A stretch of DNA of 64,000 nucleotides from Corynebacterium callunae DSM 20147 (GCF_000344785.1 NC_020506.1:2108001-2172000); one strand, 5' to 3'. Numbered from the stretch's first letter, positions 27,833-39,408 are shown. Notes: generated by a model from the sequence alone, not told the origin. Numbers and translations are program-made.

Positions 27833-28819
27833 CTAATTGCTGGCCTTCTTAATCCAAGATCCCACTGTCGCGTAGATTTCCTTATCCCAGGGTTTCTCGG
27901 TGCGGAAATACTGCAAATGCACCTGGTTTAGGCGAGCATCTTCAGTAAGAAATGGCTCCCCTGCCATCTCGGGTCCACTGGCAGATAGTTGCTGGATGCT
28001 GCGGTCACATACAATATCGCCGGGTAGACAATAATTAATTATTGGAGCACCTTTGTTGGGCTCTTCAAGTGAACTAAGAACCCCACCTCTTATTGGTTGG
28101 TGCCCAATTACGGTGGGATCATCAAATTGCAGGGCGGGATTAGCGATATATAAAGATCCGATGTATTGATTCCGCGCCTTGAGTTCTGCTTCGTATCCAT
28201 CAAGCACCAAAACTCCTTGGGAATAGCCCACCAAGAGATACTGTGGGGTACAACCAGATTCCGCCTCAAAGTTTTCGTTGGTGGTCAGCACACTTTCCCG
28301 TCCGCTTGATAGGGAGGCACCAAATTCAATAGCGCTGCTGCCCTGTGAGGAAAGCGGAAGAGCTGCCGGATATTCGGCATCGCTTAGCCCCATCACATAG
28401 ACATCCTTCATCACTGAATTACCGGTTGTCTCGAGTTGATATTGCTCCAGGTGTCCAAAGAATGCCCTGATAGTTCTTTCCTCAAATCCATTGGACGTCC
28501 AGGGCGACTCAGAGGTATAGCGGGTGGGTCGGATTTGAGAGTTTTGTTCGCTACCGCGTGCTACAACGGCTACAACTGCTGGGCATTCCCCAGGTTGCGG
28601 TGGGTCATAAACCTCCCCATATACCTCGGGGTTAAGGGCGGGATGAATTTTTAGGATGCTGTCATCTGTAGGGTTAACGATGCGCGCTAAATATTCCTCA
28701 TGGGTTTCCGTGGCATTCGCACTCTGCCAGCTGCTTTGTGCCAGAGCTGAAGTGTTATCGCCTAAAATCCCCAGTGTAGAGATCGCTAAAATGCTTAAAA
28801 ATGCCCGCCGAATTCTCAT
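27833..28819 (-). CDS. Secreted cutinase-family esterase (intact copy)
   Basis: A 328-aa exported protein with a signal peptide (about 1-28, ending in SALAQ). It belongs to the cutinase fold: [12 protein letters not shown] forms the oxyanion side, [12 protein letters not shown] carries the nucleophile Ser, CLPGDIVCD holds the catalytic Asp with its flanking Cys residues, and LNQVHLQYF supplies the His. Such enzymes hydrolyse mycolate or acyl esters in mycolic-acid bacteria, so a role at the cell envelope is plausible. GGAGATCA precedes the ATG at 28819. It is a tandem paralogue of the frameshifted gene next to it. Confidence 0.88.
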   Translation of the reverse strand: MRIRRAFLSILAISTLGILGDNTSALAQSSWQSANATETHEEYLARIVNPTDDSILKIHPALNPEVYGEVYDPPQPGECPAVVAVVARGSEQNSQIRPTRYTSESPWTSNGFEERTIRAFFGHLEQYQLETTGNSVMKDVYVMGLSDAEYPAALPLSSQGSSAIEFGASLSSGRESVLTTNENFEAESGCTPQYLLVGYSQGVLVLDGYEAELKARNQYIGSLYIANPALQFDDPTVIGHQPIRGGVLSSLEEPNKGAPIINYCLPGDIVCDRSIQQLSASGPEMAGEPFLTEDARLNQVHLQYFRTEKPWDKEIYATVGSWIKKASN

Positions 28820-28879
28820 ATTGATCTCCACAGCCTCTCCCAATTATGTTCCTAAGGTTACTGCGCGGAGGGGAAAATA

Positions 28880-29865
28880 TTAATGCTCAACCGCTTTAAT
28901 CCAGGATCCAACCGTGTCAAAGATTTCTCCGTCCCATGACCTTTCACTAACAAAATAGTGCGTGTGCTCCCAGCCACTGACTGCATCTCCACTGCTAAGA
29001 AATGCGGTGGACATAGAAGAGCCTGTGCCAAGGAAGTTCAAAAGCGTGCGATCACACACCAGATCACGGGGCAAGCAATAATTAATTTTGTTGGTGATGG
29101 CTGGGGATTCCGCACTTGAAGTTAATAGCCCACCGCGGGCTGGATCGTGTCCAATAATGGAAGGATCCCCGGGTTCCAGGGCCGGATTAGCAAAATAAAG
29201 AGATCCTAAAAACTGCCCTCGACTTATCAATTCGGCTTCTTGATCCTCTATCACCAAGGCGCCCTGAGAATAACCGACCATGAGATACTGCGGAGTGCAA
29301 CCAGTTTCTGATTCAAAATTATCAATGGTGGAGAGCACTCCGGCGCGCCCACTTGAAAGAGAGCTGCTAAACCCAATCGCCGTGCTGCCTACCTCTGCAA
29401 GTGGCATAGAAGCTGGGTAAAGCTCATCGGGTAGACCCAGCACATATACATCTTTCATAATTGACGTACCATCGCTTAGCAGGTGAAATTGCTCCAACCT
29501 GGCGAAAAAGCACGCAGGTTTTCAGCTTCAAAACCATTGGAAGTCCAGGGCGCCTCGGTGCTATAACGAGTTGGGCGAATCTGAGAATTTTGTTCACTGC
29601 CACGTGTAGCAAGGGCCACCACTGCCGGACATTCACCGAAGGTAGGTAGATCCAGCACAGCCTGATAAAGCTCGGGATCTTTATCAGGATGGATCAAAAT
29701 TTTGGTGGAATCATGTGGATCCACAATCTGTTGCAAATAGCCCTCATAGTCTGCAGGTTGTACCACTTGATCTTCCCTGCTTTGGGCAACTGCCTCACCT
29801 GGGGCGACAACTGCAAAAAGCATTGCCACAAGGATTCCCTTGGATAAATGCCTGAGGCCACGCAT
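28880..29865 (-). pseudogene. Second cutinase-family gene, frameshifted
   Basis: This reads as a tandem paralogue of the intact cutinase in two frames. Codons from ATG 29865 (AAGGGG upstream, signal peptide ending AVAQS) run in frame to about 29510; after AENLRAF the frame falls into a stop at 29476. The rest, with LMVGYSQGALVI, CLPRDLVCD and an EHTHYF segment, continues in another frame to 28880. The shift lies at a run of five A at 29505-29509; one extra base restores AENLRAFFARLEQFHL, matching the paralogue. Either a real one-base loss or a sequencing error at the homopolymer explains it. All catalytic motifs are retained downstream, so the decay is recent if real. Confidence 0.8.
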
Positions 29866-29958
29866 AGAAATCCCCTTCCACCAACGCTAATTTCACATAG
29901 ATAATACTGCTAATATGCTACTGGCGCAGAGTGGAAGGGGAAATTCCTAAAGGTGCAG

Positions 29959-31257
29959 CTAAGGCCTGGTTTGACCAGTGCCCTGCAAAATCCACTTGGT
30001 GGAGGTTAGCTCTGGCAAAGCCATTGGGCCACGGGCATGTAGCTTTTGGGTGGAAATACCGATTTCTGCACCCATACCGTATTGCTCACCATCGGTAAAA
30101 GCGGTGGACGCGTTGATCATGATGGCTGCAGCATCCACTCGATCAGCAAAGCGCTGTGCCTTTTCAATATTCTTGGTGGCAATTGCTTCGGTGTGTTGGG
30201 TGCTGTACTTGGTGATGTGCTCAATTGCACCGTCCACGCCGTCTACTACTGCAACGGCAATGTCCATGGTGAGGTATTCGGAATCCCAGTCGGTTTCAGT
30301 TGCTTCGACAACATCGGTGGCGCCAAAAGCAGTCAATTCATCTACTCGTCCATGCACTGTTACTGCTGCGGACTGGAGGGCGCGCACAACCGCAAGCTTG
30401 TCTGAGTCGCTGAGGGCGGCGTCGAGAAGCGCAGTTTCAGTGGCGTTGCAGACGCTGGGGCGTCGGGTTTTGCCATTAAGGAGCATGGCGATGGCCTGCT
30501 CGAGGTTGGCTTCACTATCAATATAAAAGTGGCAATTGCCGGTGCCGGTTTCAATGGTGGGCACCGTGGCGCCGGTGACCACAGCATTAATCAGGCCAGC
30601 GCCGCCACGAGGAATAACTACGTCAACTAAACCGCGGGCGGTAATAAGATCCTGCACCGAATCACGGGTTTCACAAGGCAAAAGCTGCACAGCCTCGCGA
30701 GGAAGATTAAAGCTTGCTAAAACATCTTGCAAAATTTCAACCAGAATGGTGTTGGAATTAACCGCAGTGGAGGATCCGCGCAGCAAAGCTACATTGCCAG
30801 ACTTTAACGCCAGGCCAAAGGCATCAACGGTGACGTTGGGGCGGGCTTCATAAACCATGCCCATAACGCCCAAAGGCACGCGGATCTGCTTCATCTGAAT
30901 GCCATTTTCCATGACGTGGCCACGCAAAACCTCACCAACGGGGTCAGTTAGCGCTGCTACCTGGCGTAAACCGTTAGCAATGCCGACGATGCGAGATTCA
31001 TCTAAAGAAAGGCGGTCAATAAGGGATGCTTCCATCCCAGCCTGCCGGCCTGCTGCGATATCAAGCGCATTTGCTGCGATAATTTCTGCTGCGCGCTTTT
31101 CTAAAGTGTCGGCTGCAGTATGCAGAATTTCATTTTTAATGCCGGTACCCAGCACTGCTATTTCAGGTGCGACCTTTTTGGCGGCGCCTGCCTTTGCTAA
31201 AACTTCTGCTCTTTCGATTTCGCGGATGTCTAGATCTTTGCTCAATGTTGAACTCAT
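29959..31257 (-). CDS. proA: Gamma-glutamyl phosphate reductase
   Basis: A 432-aa NADPH-dependent enzyme making glutamate-5-semialdehyde, the second step of proline synthesis. The active-site Cys lies in [14 protein letters not shown], and the cofactor region has [19 protein letters not shown]. It begins at ATG 31257, the family length, with TACACT 8 nt upstream and no Shine-Dalgarno; the open frame up to 31353 is leader with repeats. proB, encoding the preceding enzyme, lies upstream in the same direction beyond a hydroxyacid dehydrogenase gene. Confidence 0.96.
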   Translation of the reverse strand: MSSTLSKDLDIREIERAEVLAKAGAAKKVAPEIAVLGTGIKNEILHTAADTLEKRAAEIIAANALDIAAGRQAGMEASLIDRLSLDESRIVGIANGLRQVAALTDPVGEVLRGHVMENGIQMKQIRVPLGVMGMVYEARPNVTVDAFGLALKSGNVALLRGSSTAVNSNTILVEILQDVLASFNLPREAVQLLPCETRDSVQDLITARGLVDVVIPRGGAGLINAVVTGATVPTIETGTGNCHFYIDSEANLEQAIAMLLNGKTRRPSVCNATETALLDAALSDSDKLAVVRALQSAAVTVHGRVDELTAFGATDVVEATETDWDSEYLTMDIAVAVVDGVDGAIEHITKYSTQHTEAIATKNIEKAQRFADRVDAAAIMINASTAFTDGEQYGMGAEIGISTQKLHARGPMALPELTSTKWILQGTGQTRP

Positions 31258-31265
31258 GGTTGTAC

Positions 31266-31271
31266 AGTGTA
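31266..31271 (-). promoter_or_regulatory. -10 box of proA
   Basis: TACACT on the minus strand, 8 nt before the proA ATG; leaderless arrangement. Confidence 0.45.
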
Positions 31272-31285
31272 CAGACCTTGCAGCC

Positions 31286-31351
31286 GCCGGAGCTGAGTAA
31301 ATTTCTCCTGCTCCGGCACAAGCTCCGGCTTTCAGCGCTGGCACAAGCTCC
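31286..31351. repeat. Repeats in the proA leader region
   Basis: Direct repeats GGCACAAGCTCC at 31315-31326 and 31340-31351 (25 bp apart) and an 8-bp inverted repeat GCCGGAGC (31286-31293) / GCTCCGGC (31310-31317). They lie between the hydroxyacid dehydrogenase stop and the proA promoter. Confidence 0.6.
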
Positions 31352-31371
31352 AACGGCTCAGCCTAAAAAGC

Positions 31372-32286
31372 CTAATAACCAGCGACCACGTCAACTTCGG
31401 TGAGCATCTTCTCCCCTGTTTGGAAAAGCTCAATATTTCGTAGTGTGAGATCGCCGGTTAAACTGCGGATACGCTCAGTGGTGTTGGCAACGTGTGGTGC
31501 AATAACCACATTGTCCATCTCCCACAGTGGATGTCCATCCGGCAGTGGTTCTGGATCGGTCACGTCTAAAGCAGCGCCCGCGATGGTGCCTGCTTGCAAA
31601 GCTGCAACCAGGTCATCGGTATTAATTAGCGGACCGCGGCCCACATTGACAATCACGGCACTGGACTTCATCTTGCCCAAGGTTTCAGTGTTAACAATAT
31701 GGTGTGTATCTGCGGTTAGCGGCATAATCAGCACCAAGATATCGGCTTCTGACCATACGTGATCAGCCTCTGCCATAGCGAAGGTTTCATCGGCGCCAGC
31801 TACCGGGCGTCCAGAATTATTTACCGCAATGGTCTTTACGTTAAACGGCTGCAGCATCTCGATTAGGCGTACACCAATTCCGCCCGCGCCCATAATGGCT
31901 ACCGCCTTGTTGTCATGCAGCCAGGTTTTCTTCTCTTCGACCTCATCACGTACATCCCAGGACTTAGCAAGGCGTGCAATGGCATGCTGATGCATTTGTG
32001 CCAACAACAAACCAAGGGTGGATTCTGCAACGGTATCGGCATAAAGGCCAGCTGCATTCGCCCAACGAGCCTTGTCATTGACTACCCCAGCGCGTACCAG
32101 GGCATCAATGCCAGCCATGGATGCTTGCACAAATTTAATATTGTCCGGCAATTCAGGAAACTCTGGGGCGGAGCCATTAAAGAAAAGAAAATCTGCCTCT
32201 TCAAGCTTTTCCACCCGCGTATGTCCGCCGCCCTCAATGACAGCAGCAGTAGATTCCCACAGGTGAGGATACATTTGAAACTTCAT
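31372..32286 (-). CDS. D-2-hydroxyacid dehydrogenase
   Basis: A 304-aa NAD(P)-dependent oxidoreductase. The Rossmann motif is [13 protein letters not shown] (near 135), and the catalytic residues are Arg in VNVGRGPLI, Glu in [14 protein letters not shown] and His in APHVANTTE. It converts 2-oxoacids and D-2-hydroxyacids; the shortened first domain and its sequence resemble GhrA-type glyoxylate/hydroxypyruvate reductases rather than SerA. AAAGGAG precedes the ATG. It separates proB from proA, the order known in C. glutamicum, where a role in proline synthesis has not been shown to my knowledge. Confidence 0.9.
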   Translation of the reverse strand: MKFQMYPHLWESTAAVIEGGGHTRVEKLEEADFLFFNGSAPEFPELPDNIKFVQASMAGIDALVRAGVVNDKARWANAAGLYADTVAESTLGLLLAQMHQHAIARLAKSWDVRDEVEEKKTWLHDNKAVAIMGAGGIGVRLIEMLQPFNVKTIAVNNSGRPVAGADETFAMAEADHVWSEADILVLIMPLTADTHHIVNTETLGKMKSSAVIVNVGRGPLINTDDLVAALQAGTIAGAALDVTDPEPLPDGHPLWEMDNVVIAPHVANTTERIRSLTGDLTLRNIELFQTGEKMLTEVDVVAGY

Positions 32287-32350
32287 TTTTCTCCTTTAAA
32301 GATGCTTTTCGAGGCCGCCCCTCGCCTGCCACGCAGGCTAACAGCGGGGG

Positions 32351-33646
32351 TTAAGCGCGGCTTGCGTAATTAGATAAATAATCAGCATGGACAACAGGAC
32401 GCTGCATGCCCTCTGGCAAATCCTGAGTCTGCTGGCCGACCATTGAAATCAAGGTGTCAGAGTCATAAGATACTTCACCGCGACCAATAATCTCACCACC
32501 AGGTCCCAGGATTTCAACGATCTCGCCTTGTTGGAAATCACCGATAATCTCCGTAATTCCCACTGCCAGCAGGGATTTTCCACCGGAGGTCACCGCATCT
32601 ACGGCACCGGCATCTAGGCGAATCTTGCCAGCGGTATCTGCTGCATAAAGAGCCCAGAATTTCCAAGCGGAAAGGCGATTTTCTTTGGGGTGGAACACCG
32701 TTCCTACCTGCGCATGTTCCAGTGCTGGGCCAATATTTGCCGCTGAGGTCAACAGCACTGGCACACCACTGCGGGAAGCTAGGCGTGCAGCAGAAACTTT
32801 GGAAGCCATGCCACCGGTTCCCACTTTGCCGCCGTCTCCGGCGACCACACCTTTAAGGTCATTGCCATCACGAACCTCAGAAATAAAGCGTGCGGTGGGA
32901 TCGGCTGGGTTCTTATCAAAAAGTCCATCAACATCACTAAGCAGCACCAATGCATCTGCAGAAACCAAATGTGCCACGATAGCGGCCAGGCGGTCATTGT
33001 CGCCAAAGTTCACACCGGTGGTTGCCACGGTGTCGTTTTCATTAACGATAGGTACTGCACCTAGCATGCGTAATTTATCAATGGTGCGCTGGGCGTTGCG
33101 GGCGCGGTCGCGCTTTCCAGCGTCTGCAGCGGTCAGCAAGACCTGGCCGATGGGGCGACCATAACGAGCAAAGGAACGTCCCCATTGGTGCATGAGGTGG
33201 ACTTGACCAACGGCGGCTGCTGCCTGTTTAACGGCCAAATCAGTGGGGCGCACACTTAAGCCCAGCGGAGCCATACCGGCAGCAACCGCACCAGAGGACA
33301 CCACAATGAGGTCAGAGCCAGCTTCCATACGAGCTTGGAGGGCATTGACAATGGTGTTGATGCGATTGGGATCCACCGTATGACCATCTTCATCATTGGT
33401 GAGTGAAGAAGATCCAATTTTTACCACCACGCGCTTGGCTTTGGTGATGCGCTCACGCATATCGGACTCATGTCCGTAGGCGGCGCTTTCTTTGGTTTCC
33501 GGGTCAACAGCCGGGAAGGTAGCGCCAATGCTAGCTTCCTGGCTGTAGGGGGTGACGGGAAGTCCCGTCACCGGCGCCATTTGGGTTGGCGTGGGAAGTT
33601 CATCCCGGAGTCGAACGCTTTCAGGAGTATTCTGCGTGTCATTCAT
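32351..33646 (-). CDS. proB: Glutamate 5-kinase
   Basis: It phosphorylates glutamate, the first committed and feedback-inhibited step of proline synthesis. The kinase domain starts at [17 protein letters not shown] and includes [22 protein letters not shown] and [10 protein letters not shown]; a C-terminal PUA domain follows (about the last 80 residues). From ATG 33460 the product has 369 aa, the usual length. From ATG 33646 it gains 62 residues that read as normal codons, and GGTGGGG lies just upstream, so I report the longer form with the shorter as alternative. It sits just downstream of obg (44 nt overlap does not occur with either start). Confidence 0.93.
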   Translation of the reverse strand: MNDTQNTPESVRLRDELPTPTQMAPVTGLPVTPYSQEASIGATFPAVDPETKESAAYGHESDMRERITKAKRVVVKIGSSSLTNDEDGHTVDPNRINTIVNALQARMEAGSDLIVVSSGAVAAGMAPLGLSVRPTDLAVKQAAAAVGQVHLMHQWGRSFARYGRPIGQVLLTAADAGKRDRARNAQRTIDKLRMLGAVPIVNENDTVATTGVNFGDNDRLAAIVAHLVSADALVLLSDVDGLFDKNPADPTARFISEVRDGNDLKGVVAGDGGKVGTGGMASKVSAARLASRSGVPVLLTSAANIGPALEHAQVGTVFHPKENRLSAWKFWALYAADTAGKIRLDAGAVDAVTSGGKSLLAVGITEIIGDFQQGEIVEILGPGGEIIGRGEVSYDSDTLISMVGQQTQDLPEGMQRPVVHADYLSNYASRA

Positions 33647-33689
33647 AGCCCCACCATCGTATACACGCAGACACTCCAAATGTCGGGTT

Positions 33690-35198
33690 TTATCCCTCCC
33701 AGCGGTCGCGGGTAGCTTCCTGGCCTTCGCCGAAGTCGAGCTCATCAATAAGACCACGACGTACCTGAGATGCACGTTTACGTTCTGCAGCGGAGATACG
33801 GCCGGTCTGTTCGAGGCGCACGTCGGTGCCACGACCAGTGAGCAGTGGATCATCACCAGCAGAAGTCATTGGCTCCCATTCGAAGGTAACGCCATTGATG
33901 GTTACAGAAGCACCAACACGTGCTCCCGCCTTACGCAGGCCTTCCTCAATGCCGATCTTTGCCAAACGGTCAGCGAGGTATCCCACAGCTTCATCGTTTT
34001 CAAAGTCGGTCTGCAAAATCCAGCGCTCTGGTTTTTCACCGGTGATGACAAAGCCGCCGGGGATTTCTGGATCTTTATTGATCTGGAACTGGCCCTTGGT
34101 GCGGTGATCCACAGCCTTTGGCTTGATGATGACAGGTTCTGCCAACTTCTCCTTCGGACGCCTTTTGCGGTCCGCCTGCACAATTTCCAGCAGTTTGTAC
34201 TTGAGTGGATCAAGTCCAATTCGGGCAACAGCAGAGATAATAAAGACAGGCCAGCCGAATTTTTCAGCGATCTCATCTTTTAGGAACTCAGCTAGTTCTG
34301 CAGCTTCGGGAACGTCAGCCTTATTGAGCACTACAACGCGAGGACGCTGGCTGAGGTCACCAAGTCCGGTGTCATCGTCCAATGCGGAACGGTAGGCATC
34401 AAGCTCTGCTTCCAAAGCTTCAATATCAGAAATTGGATCGCGACCTGGATCCATGGAAGCGGTATCAACCACGTGCACCAGTACAGAGGTGCGCTCAATG
34501 TGGCGGAGGAAATCAAGGCCTAGGCCCTTGCCCTCGGAAGCACCTGGAATTAGACCAGGAACGTCAGCCATGGTGAAGGTCTCATGGCCTACATTGACCA
34601 CGCCAAGGTTTGGCTGCAGGGTGGTGAATGGGTAATCACCAATCTTTGGCTTTGCTGCTGACATCACAGAAATCAATGAAGATTTACCAGCGGAAGGGAA
34701 GCCAACAAGTCCAACATCGGCCATGGACTTTAGTTCCAGGGTGAGGTCGCGGATTTCACCCGGTTCACCAATCAAAGCGAAGCCTGGAGCTTTACGAGCC
34801 TTGGATGCCAAGGATGCGTTGCCCAGTCCGCCGTTGCCACCTGCTGCGGCAATAAACTTCATGCCAACGGTGGTGAGGTCTGCCAGGACTTCGCCCTTAT
34901 CGTCAACAACAACAGTTCCTGGTGGAACTTCCAAGATGAGGTCGTCACCGCGAGCGCCTGCACGGTGATCGCCGGCGCCGTTTGCGCCTCGCTGGGCTTT
35001 AACGTGGGGGTGGAAGTGGAAGTCCAGCAGGGTATGAACCTGGGAGCTTACTTCAAGGATGATGTCTCCACCGTGTCCACCATTGCCGCCGTCGGGGCCG
35101 CCAAGTGGTTTGAATTTTTCGCGGTGCACCGAGACGCAGCCGTTGCCGCCGTCGCCAGCGGCGAGGTGTAGCACAACGCGGTCAATAAAGCGGTTCAT
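33690..35198 (-). CDS. obg: GTPase Obg/CgtA
   Basis: A 502-aa ribosome-assembly and stress GTPase. It shows the glycine-rich Obg fold (about 1-158; [13 protein letters not shown]), the G domain with [20 protein letters not shown] and LNKADVP, and a C-terminal OCT domain with a long acidic/basic tail. It is upstream of proB on the same strand, 43 nt apart, and downstream of the rplU-rpmA block by family habit, although here a permease and other genes intervene. AGGAG lies 13 nt before the ATG. Confidence 0.97.
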   Translation of the reverse strand: MNRFIDRVVLHLAAGDGGNGCVSVHREKFKPLGGPDGGNGGHGGDIILEVSSQVHTLLDFHFHPHVKAQRGANGAGDHRAGARGDDLILEVPPGTVVVDDKGEVLADLTTVGMKFIAAAGGNGGLGNASLASKARKAPGFALIGEPGEIRDLTLELKSMADVGLVGFPSAGKSSLISVMSAAKPKIGDYPFTTLQPNLGVVNVGHETFTMADVPGLIPGASEGKGLGLDFLRHIERTSVLVHVVDTASMDPGRDPISDIEALEAELDAYRSALDDDTGLGDLSQRPRVVVLNKADVPEAAELAEFLKDEIAEKFGWPVFIISAVARIGLDPLKYKLLEIVQADRKRRPKEKLAEPVIIKPKAVDHRTKGQFQINKDPEIPGGFVITGEKPERWILQTDFENDEAVGYLADRLAKIGIEEGLRKAGARVGASVTINGVTFEWEPMTSAGDDPLLTGRGTDVRLEQTGRISAAERKRASQVRRGLIDELDFGEGQEATRDRWEG

Positions 35199-35427
35199 AA
35201 GTCGGTGTCACTCCTGATCAAAAACTAATGCGAGCGCCCGTTCACCTATGAAATTTTAAGTGCGTTTGGTCCGAGCGCCAAGGTTCTTCGATCCTACCAG
35301 TGACAATGCCTTCTTGAATAACCGAAAATTTCCCTGTGGTACCCAGTATTTTGTCTGCCTTAGCAAAAAGGTGACAATAGGGGAGAATAAATTTCATATC
35401 GAGGACGAAGGGACACCGCCAATCGCC

Positions 35428-37362
35428 GTGACAATTTCAACTGAACCCCGGGTAAAACACCCGGTAGATCAGGTGCCTCCAGCGCCAAAACTAGCAGCTT
35501 TAGGGCTGCAGCATGTGCTTGCTTTTTATGCAGGCGCGGTTATTGTGCCACTGCTTATTGCACAGTCACTAAACCTTGATACCGCAACCACAATCCATCT
35601 TATTAATGCCGATCTGCTTACTTGTGGCATCGCAACACTAATTCAGTCGGTGGGACTAGGCCGCCACATTGGTGTGCGTTTGCCCATTGTCCAGGGTGTT
35701 ACCACCACGGCGGTAGCTCCAATTATCGCCATTGGTTTGGGTGTTACTGATGGCGCCGGCGGAGTTGCAGCACTGCCTGCCATTTATGGCGCTGTCATCA
35801 TTTCCGGTATTTTCACCTTCTTCGCAGCTCCTGTTTTTGCGCGCTTCCTGAAGTTTTTCCCACCAGTTGTCACCGGCACGGTGCTTTTGGTTATGGGTAC
35901 TTCCCTGCTTTCGGTGTCTGCAAATGACTTTGTGAACTATGCAGAATCCACCCCTGCAGCCCGTGATTTGGCCTATGGTTTTGGCACCTTGGCTGTTATC
36001 ATTTTGGCGCAGCGTTTCTTGCGCGGTTTCTTGGCCACCCTCGCGGTGCTTATTGGTTTGGTAGGCGGCACCGCAGTAGCTGTGCTACTTGGCGATGCAA
36101 ACTTAGACAACGTCGGTACCGCTGAAGCTTTTGATGTCACTACGCCTTTCTATTTTGGCGTTCCAGAGTTTAATGCCGTGGCCATTTTCTCCATGATCAT
36201 CGTCATGATCATCACCATGGTTGAGACCACTGGTGACGTATTTGCCACGGGGGAAATCGTCGGCAAGCGTACTCGCCGTGATGACGTCACGCGCGCCCTG
36301 CGCGCAGATGGCCTGTCCACCTTTATTGGTGGTGTGATGAACTCTTTCCCTTATACCTGCTTCGCTCAGAACGTCGGCCTGGTGCGCATTACCAACGTGA
36401 AGTCACGCTGGGTGGCTGCAGCCGCTGCGGTATTTATGATTATTTTGGGCGTGCTACCTAAGGCTGGTGCCATCGTTGCATCCATCCCCTCCCCAGTGTT
36501 GGGTGGCGCCTCGCTTGCCTTGTTTGCCAACGTGGCCTGGGTGGGTATTCAAACCATCGCTAAGTCTGATCTGCGCGATGGACGCAATTCCGTCATTGTT
36601 ACTTCCGCACTGGGACTCGCAATGCTAGTTTCTTTCCGCCCTGAGGTTGCGCAGGCTTTCCCAGAGTGGGCTCAGATTTTTGTCTCCTCCGGAATGTCCG
36701 TGGGTGCCATTACTGCCATTATGCTTAACCTGCTGTTTTTCCATGTAGGCAAGCAAACCGGCGGCAATATTGCGACTTCTAAGTCCGGTGAGCACCTCAG
36801 CCTGGAGGCCGTAAACCAGATGAATCGCCAGACATTTGTTGATACCTTTGCATCTCTGTTCAACAGCAAGACCTGGCCGCTGGAAACTGCTTGGGAGTCA
36901 CGTCCTTTTGCCAATGTCACGGAGCTGCGCGAGGCTATTCAGATTGCTGTTCTTACCGCTCCTGCCCAGGACCGCGAAGAACTTATCCGCGATTATCCCG
37001 ATATGGCTCAGCTGCTGCTGGCCTCTGAGGAAGAAGCTGCGCTGATTTCCCAGGACCGTGGATCCCTTGGCCTCGTCGAGCTAGACGATGTGGACCGCGA
37101 AAAGCTGTTAACTGTCACCGCACAGTACCGTGAGCGTTTTGGGATGCCTTATGTGGCGTATTTTGACACCATGGACACCGTTGATTCGGTGGTTACCGCC
37201 GGTCTGCGCCGTCTGGATAACTCCAATGAGCAGGAGCACCGCCAGGCTTTGTCAGAGATCATTGAGATCGCCAATGATCGCTTTGATATGTTGCTGGCCG
37301 ATGCCAACCCCGCGCGCACGGCCTTTGACCGCAAGTTCACCGATACCGATTTCATGAACTAA
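35428..37362 (+). CDS. NCS2 purine-type permease fused to an OHCU-decarboxylase-like domain
   Basis: A 644-aa fusion. Residues about 20-445 form a 12-14 segment NCS2 nucleobase symporter with HPVDQVPPAPKLAALGLQH, IVQGVTTTAVAP, ETTGDVFATGEI and AQNVGLVRITNVKSR, typical of xanthine/urate carriers. Residues about 458-635 match OHCU decarboxylase, the last step of urate to allantoin. In that domain the usual catalytic HP dipeptide is YP (IRDYPDMA, near residue 520), and the loop that usually carries a Glu-Gln pair reads SQDRGSLGL, so activity is doubtful. The start is uncertain (GTG 35428, 35371 or 35260); 35428 gives the family N-terminus. Confidence 0.85.
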   Translation: MTISTEPRVKHPVDQVPPAPKLAALGLQHVLAFYAGAVIVPLLIAQSLNLDTATTIHLINADLLTCGIATLIQSVGLGRHIGVRLPIVQGVTTTAVAPIIAIGLGVTDGAGGVAALPAIYGAVIISGIFTFFAAPVFARFLKFFPPVVTGTVLLVMGTSLLSVSANDFVNYAESTPAARDLAYGFGTLAVIILAQRFLRGFLATLAVLIGLVGGTAVAVLLGDANLDNVGTAEAFDVTTPFYFGVPEFNAVAIFSMIIVMIITMVETTGDVFATGEIVGKRTRRDDVTRALRADGLSTFIGGVMNSFPYTCFAQNVGLVRITNVKSRWVAAAAAVFMIILGVLPKAGAIVASIPSPVLGGASLALFANVAWVGIQTIAKSDLRDGRNSVIVTSALGLAMLVSFRPEVAQAFPEWAQIFVSSGMSVGAITAIMLNLLFFHVGKQTGGNIATSKSGEHLSLEAVNQMNRQTFVDTFASLFNSKTWPLETAWESRPFANVTELREAIQIAVLTAPAQDREELIRDYPDMAQLLLASEEEAALISQDRGSLGLVELDDVDREKLLTVTAQYRERFGMPYVAYFDTMDTVDSVVTAGLRRLDNSNEQEHRQALSEIIEIANDRFDMLLADANPARTAFDRKFTDTDFMN

Positions 37363-37365
37363 AGC

Positions 37366-37376
37366 GCTTTTCGACG
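37366..37376 (+). repeat. Dispersed motif GCTTTTCGACG, intergenic copy
   Basis: Exact copy 3 nt after the permease stop codon, just before the bidirectional terminator, in the context AAAGCGCTTTTCGACGC. The same context recurs after the TetR gene at 57402. Confidence 0.7.
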
Positions 37377-37420
37377 CAAAAATCCCGCCCTTTTCGCATA
37401 TGAAAAGGGCGGGATTTCTT
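37375..37420. terminator. Bidirectional terminator, permease and aldo/keto reductase genes
   Basis: AAATCCCGCCCTTTT and its complement (37379-37417) form a 15-bp stem, with T or A runs on each side. Confidence 0.92.
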
Positions 37421-37425
37421 ATGGC

Positions 37426-38382
<957 letters not shown>

Positions 38383-38393
38383 CTACACCTCCC

Positions 38394-38399
38394 TACACT
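38394..38399 (+). promoter_or_regulatory. -10 box of the 218-aa gene
   Basis: TACACT, 8 nt before the ATG at 38408, without a Shine-Dalgarno. Confidence 0.45.
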
Positions 38400-38407
38400 G
38401 GCATACC

Positions 38408-39064
38408 ATGAGCTATGACTTTGTCCTTTTTGAAACCGACGGCGACCCAGGCAGTGCGCGTATTTCTAAATCTCCACTGACCGAACGTATCGATTTTGCC
38501 ACCCCTTCAAGCACTCCAGTGTTGGAATCCTTGGCTGCCGGGCTTGCTGCCACTGCGCCACTGACCGTAAAACTTGAAGAAGATGCCATTCAGCTTTCTG
38601 GAGATCGCTGCCTCTATGTGGTCACCTCCTATAACAGTGCAGAGGAAGCCGCGCAGTGGCTGGCTACCATCGCCCTGGATTATGGTCTGGGCTTGGCCGA
38701 TATGAACTCAGATACCATTTTGCTTTTTGGCGATGAAGACACCGATGCGGTGGTGCAAATTGAGAATTGGTACTCACCGGCTTTTTCCGCCTATGGCCTA
38801 CCCCACCTGCTTATTGAGGTGATGCGTCTTAAAGACACCCAGCTGCCTTATCTACGAGTAACTCGCACTGCGGATGATTCACAGTTCATCCAGACCCTCT
38901 ACCAGGTAGCGGAGAAGCAATGGCTGGTCGAGTACTCCAGCGGCGCAGAGACCTTAGGCACCGAAGTAGCCACCCTTAAAGATGTCATTGGTCTTATTGA
39001 GGCTTGGTTTGCCGGCGCAGCTGATTTTGGGGCCGCGCACTCTTGGACTCCAGTAGAAAACTAA
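38408..39064 (+). CDS. Protein of unknown function (218 aa)
   Basis: I recognise no family. It is an acidic soluble protein with mixed alpha/beta character; the N-terminus MSYDFVLFETDGDP and repeated alternating hydrophobic strands suggest a compact globular fold. There is no signal peptide. It probably has a leaderless promoter and is closed by a strong bidirectional terminator. A gene of this size lies at the same place in C. glutamicum, as I remember, so it is likely a conserved corynebacterial protein. Confidence 0.75.
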   Translation: MSYDFVLFETDGDPGSARISKSPLTERIDFATPSSTPVLESLAAGLAATAPLTVKLEEDAIQLSGDRCLYVVTSYNSAEEAAQWLATIALDYGLGLADMNSDTILLFGDEDTDAVVQIENWYSPAFSAYGLPHLLIEVMRLKDTQLPYLRVTRTADDSQFIQTLYQVAEKQWLVEYSSGAETLGTEVATLKDVIGLIEAWFAGAADFGAAHSWTPVEN

Positions 39065-39066
39065 AC

Positions 39067-39120
39067 ATAAAAAAGCTACTCCCCACAAGCCTTAGAGGTT
39101 TGTGGGGAGTAGCTTTAGTT
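39067..39120. terminator. Bidirectional terminator, 218-aa gene and rpmA
   Basis: AAAGCTACTCCCCACAA and its complement (39072-39116), with an A run before the stem giving TTTTTT on the minus strand downstream of rpmA. Confidence 0.9.
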
Positions 39121-39141
39121 CGTTAAAACTTAGCAGCTGAC

Positions 39142-39408
39142 TTAAGCGTCAACAGCCTCGGTCTCGACGATGTTCACCAGGCGACGGTTGCGCTTGGTAG
39201 AGAACTGGACAGCGCCAGTCTTCAGTGCGAAGAGAGTGTCGTCGCCACCGCGGCCGACGTTCTCACCTGGGTGGAACTTGGTGCCACGCTGACGGATCAA
39301 GATCTCGCCTGCGGAAACCTGCTGGCCACCGAATCGCTTCACGCCAAGGCGCTTGGACTCGGAATCACGACCGTTGCTGGAGCTGGATGCACCCTTCTTG
39401 TGTGCCAT
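39142..39408 (-). CDS. rpmA: 50S ribosomal protein L27
   Basis: An 88-aa protein near the peptidyl-transferase centre. The start [20 protein letters not shown] and the block [15 protein letters not shown] are diagnostic. AAGGAGGG precedes the ATG. It is 49 nt downstream of rplU in the usual rplU-rpmA operon. Confidence 0.98.
   Translation of the reverse strand: MAHKKGASSSSNGRDSESKRLGVKRFGGQQVSAGEILIRQRGTKFHPGENVGRGGDDTLFALKTGAVQFSTKRNRRLVNIVETEAVDA

Noticed and set aside
33552-34283. 243-aa plus-strand frame across proB and obg
   Set aside because: It spans two genes on the opposite strand, with no domain and Trp/Ser/Phe-rich noise composition.
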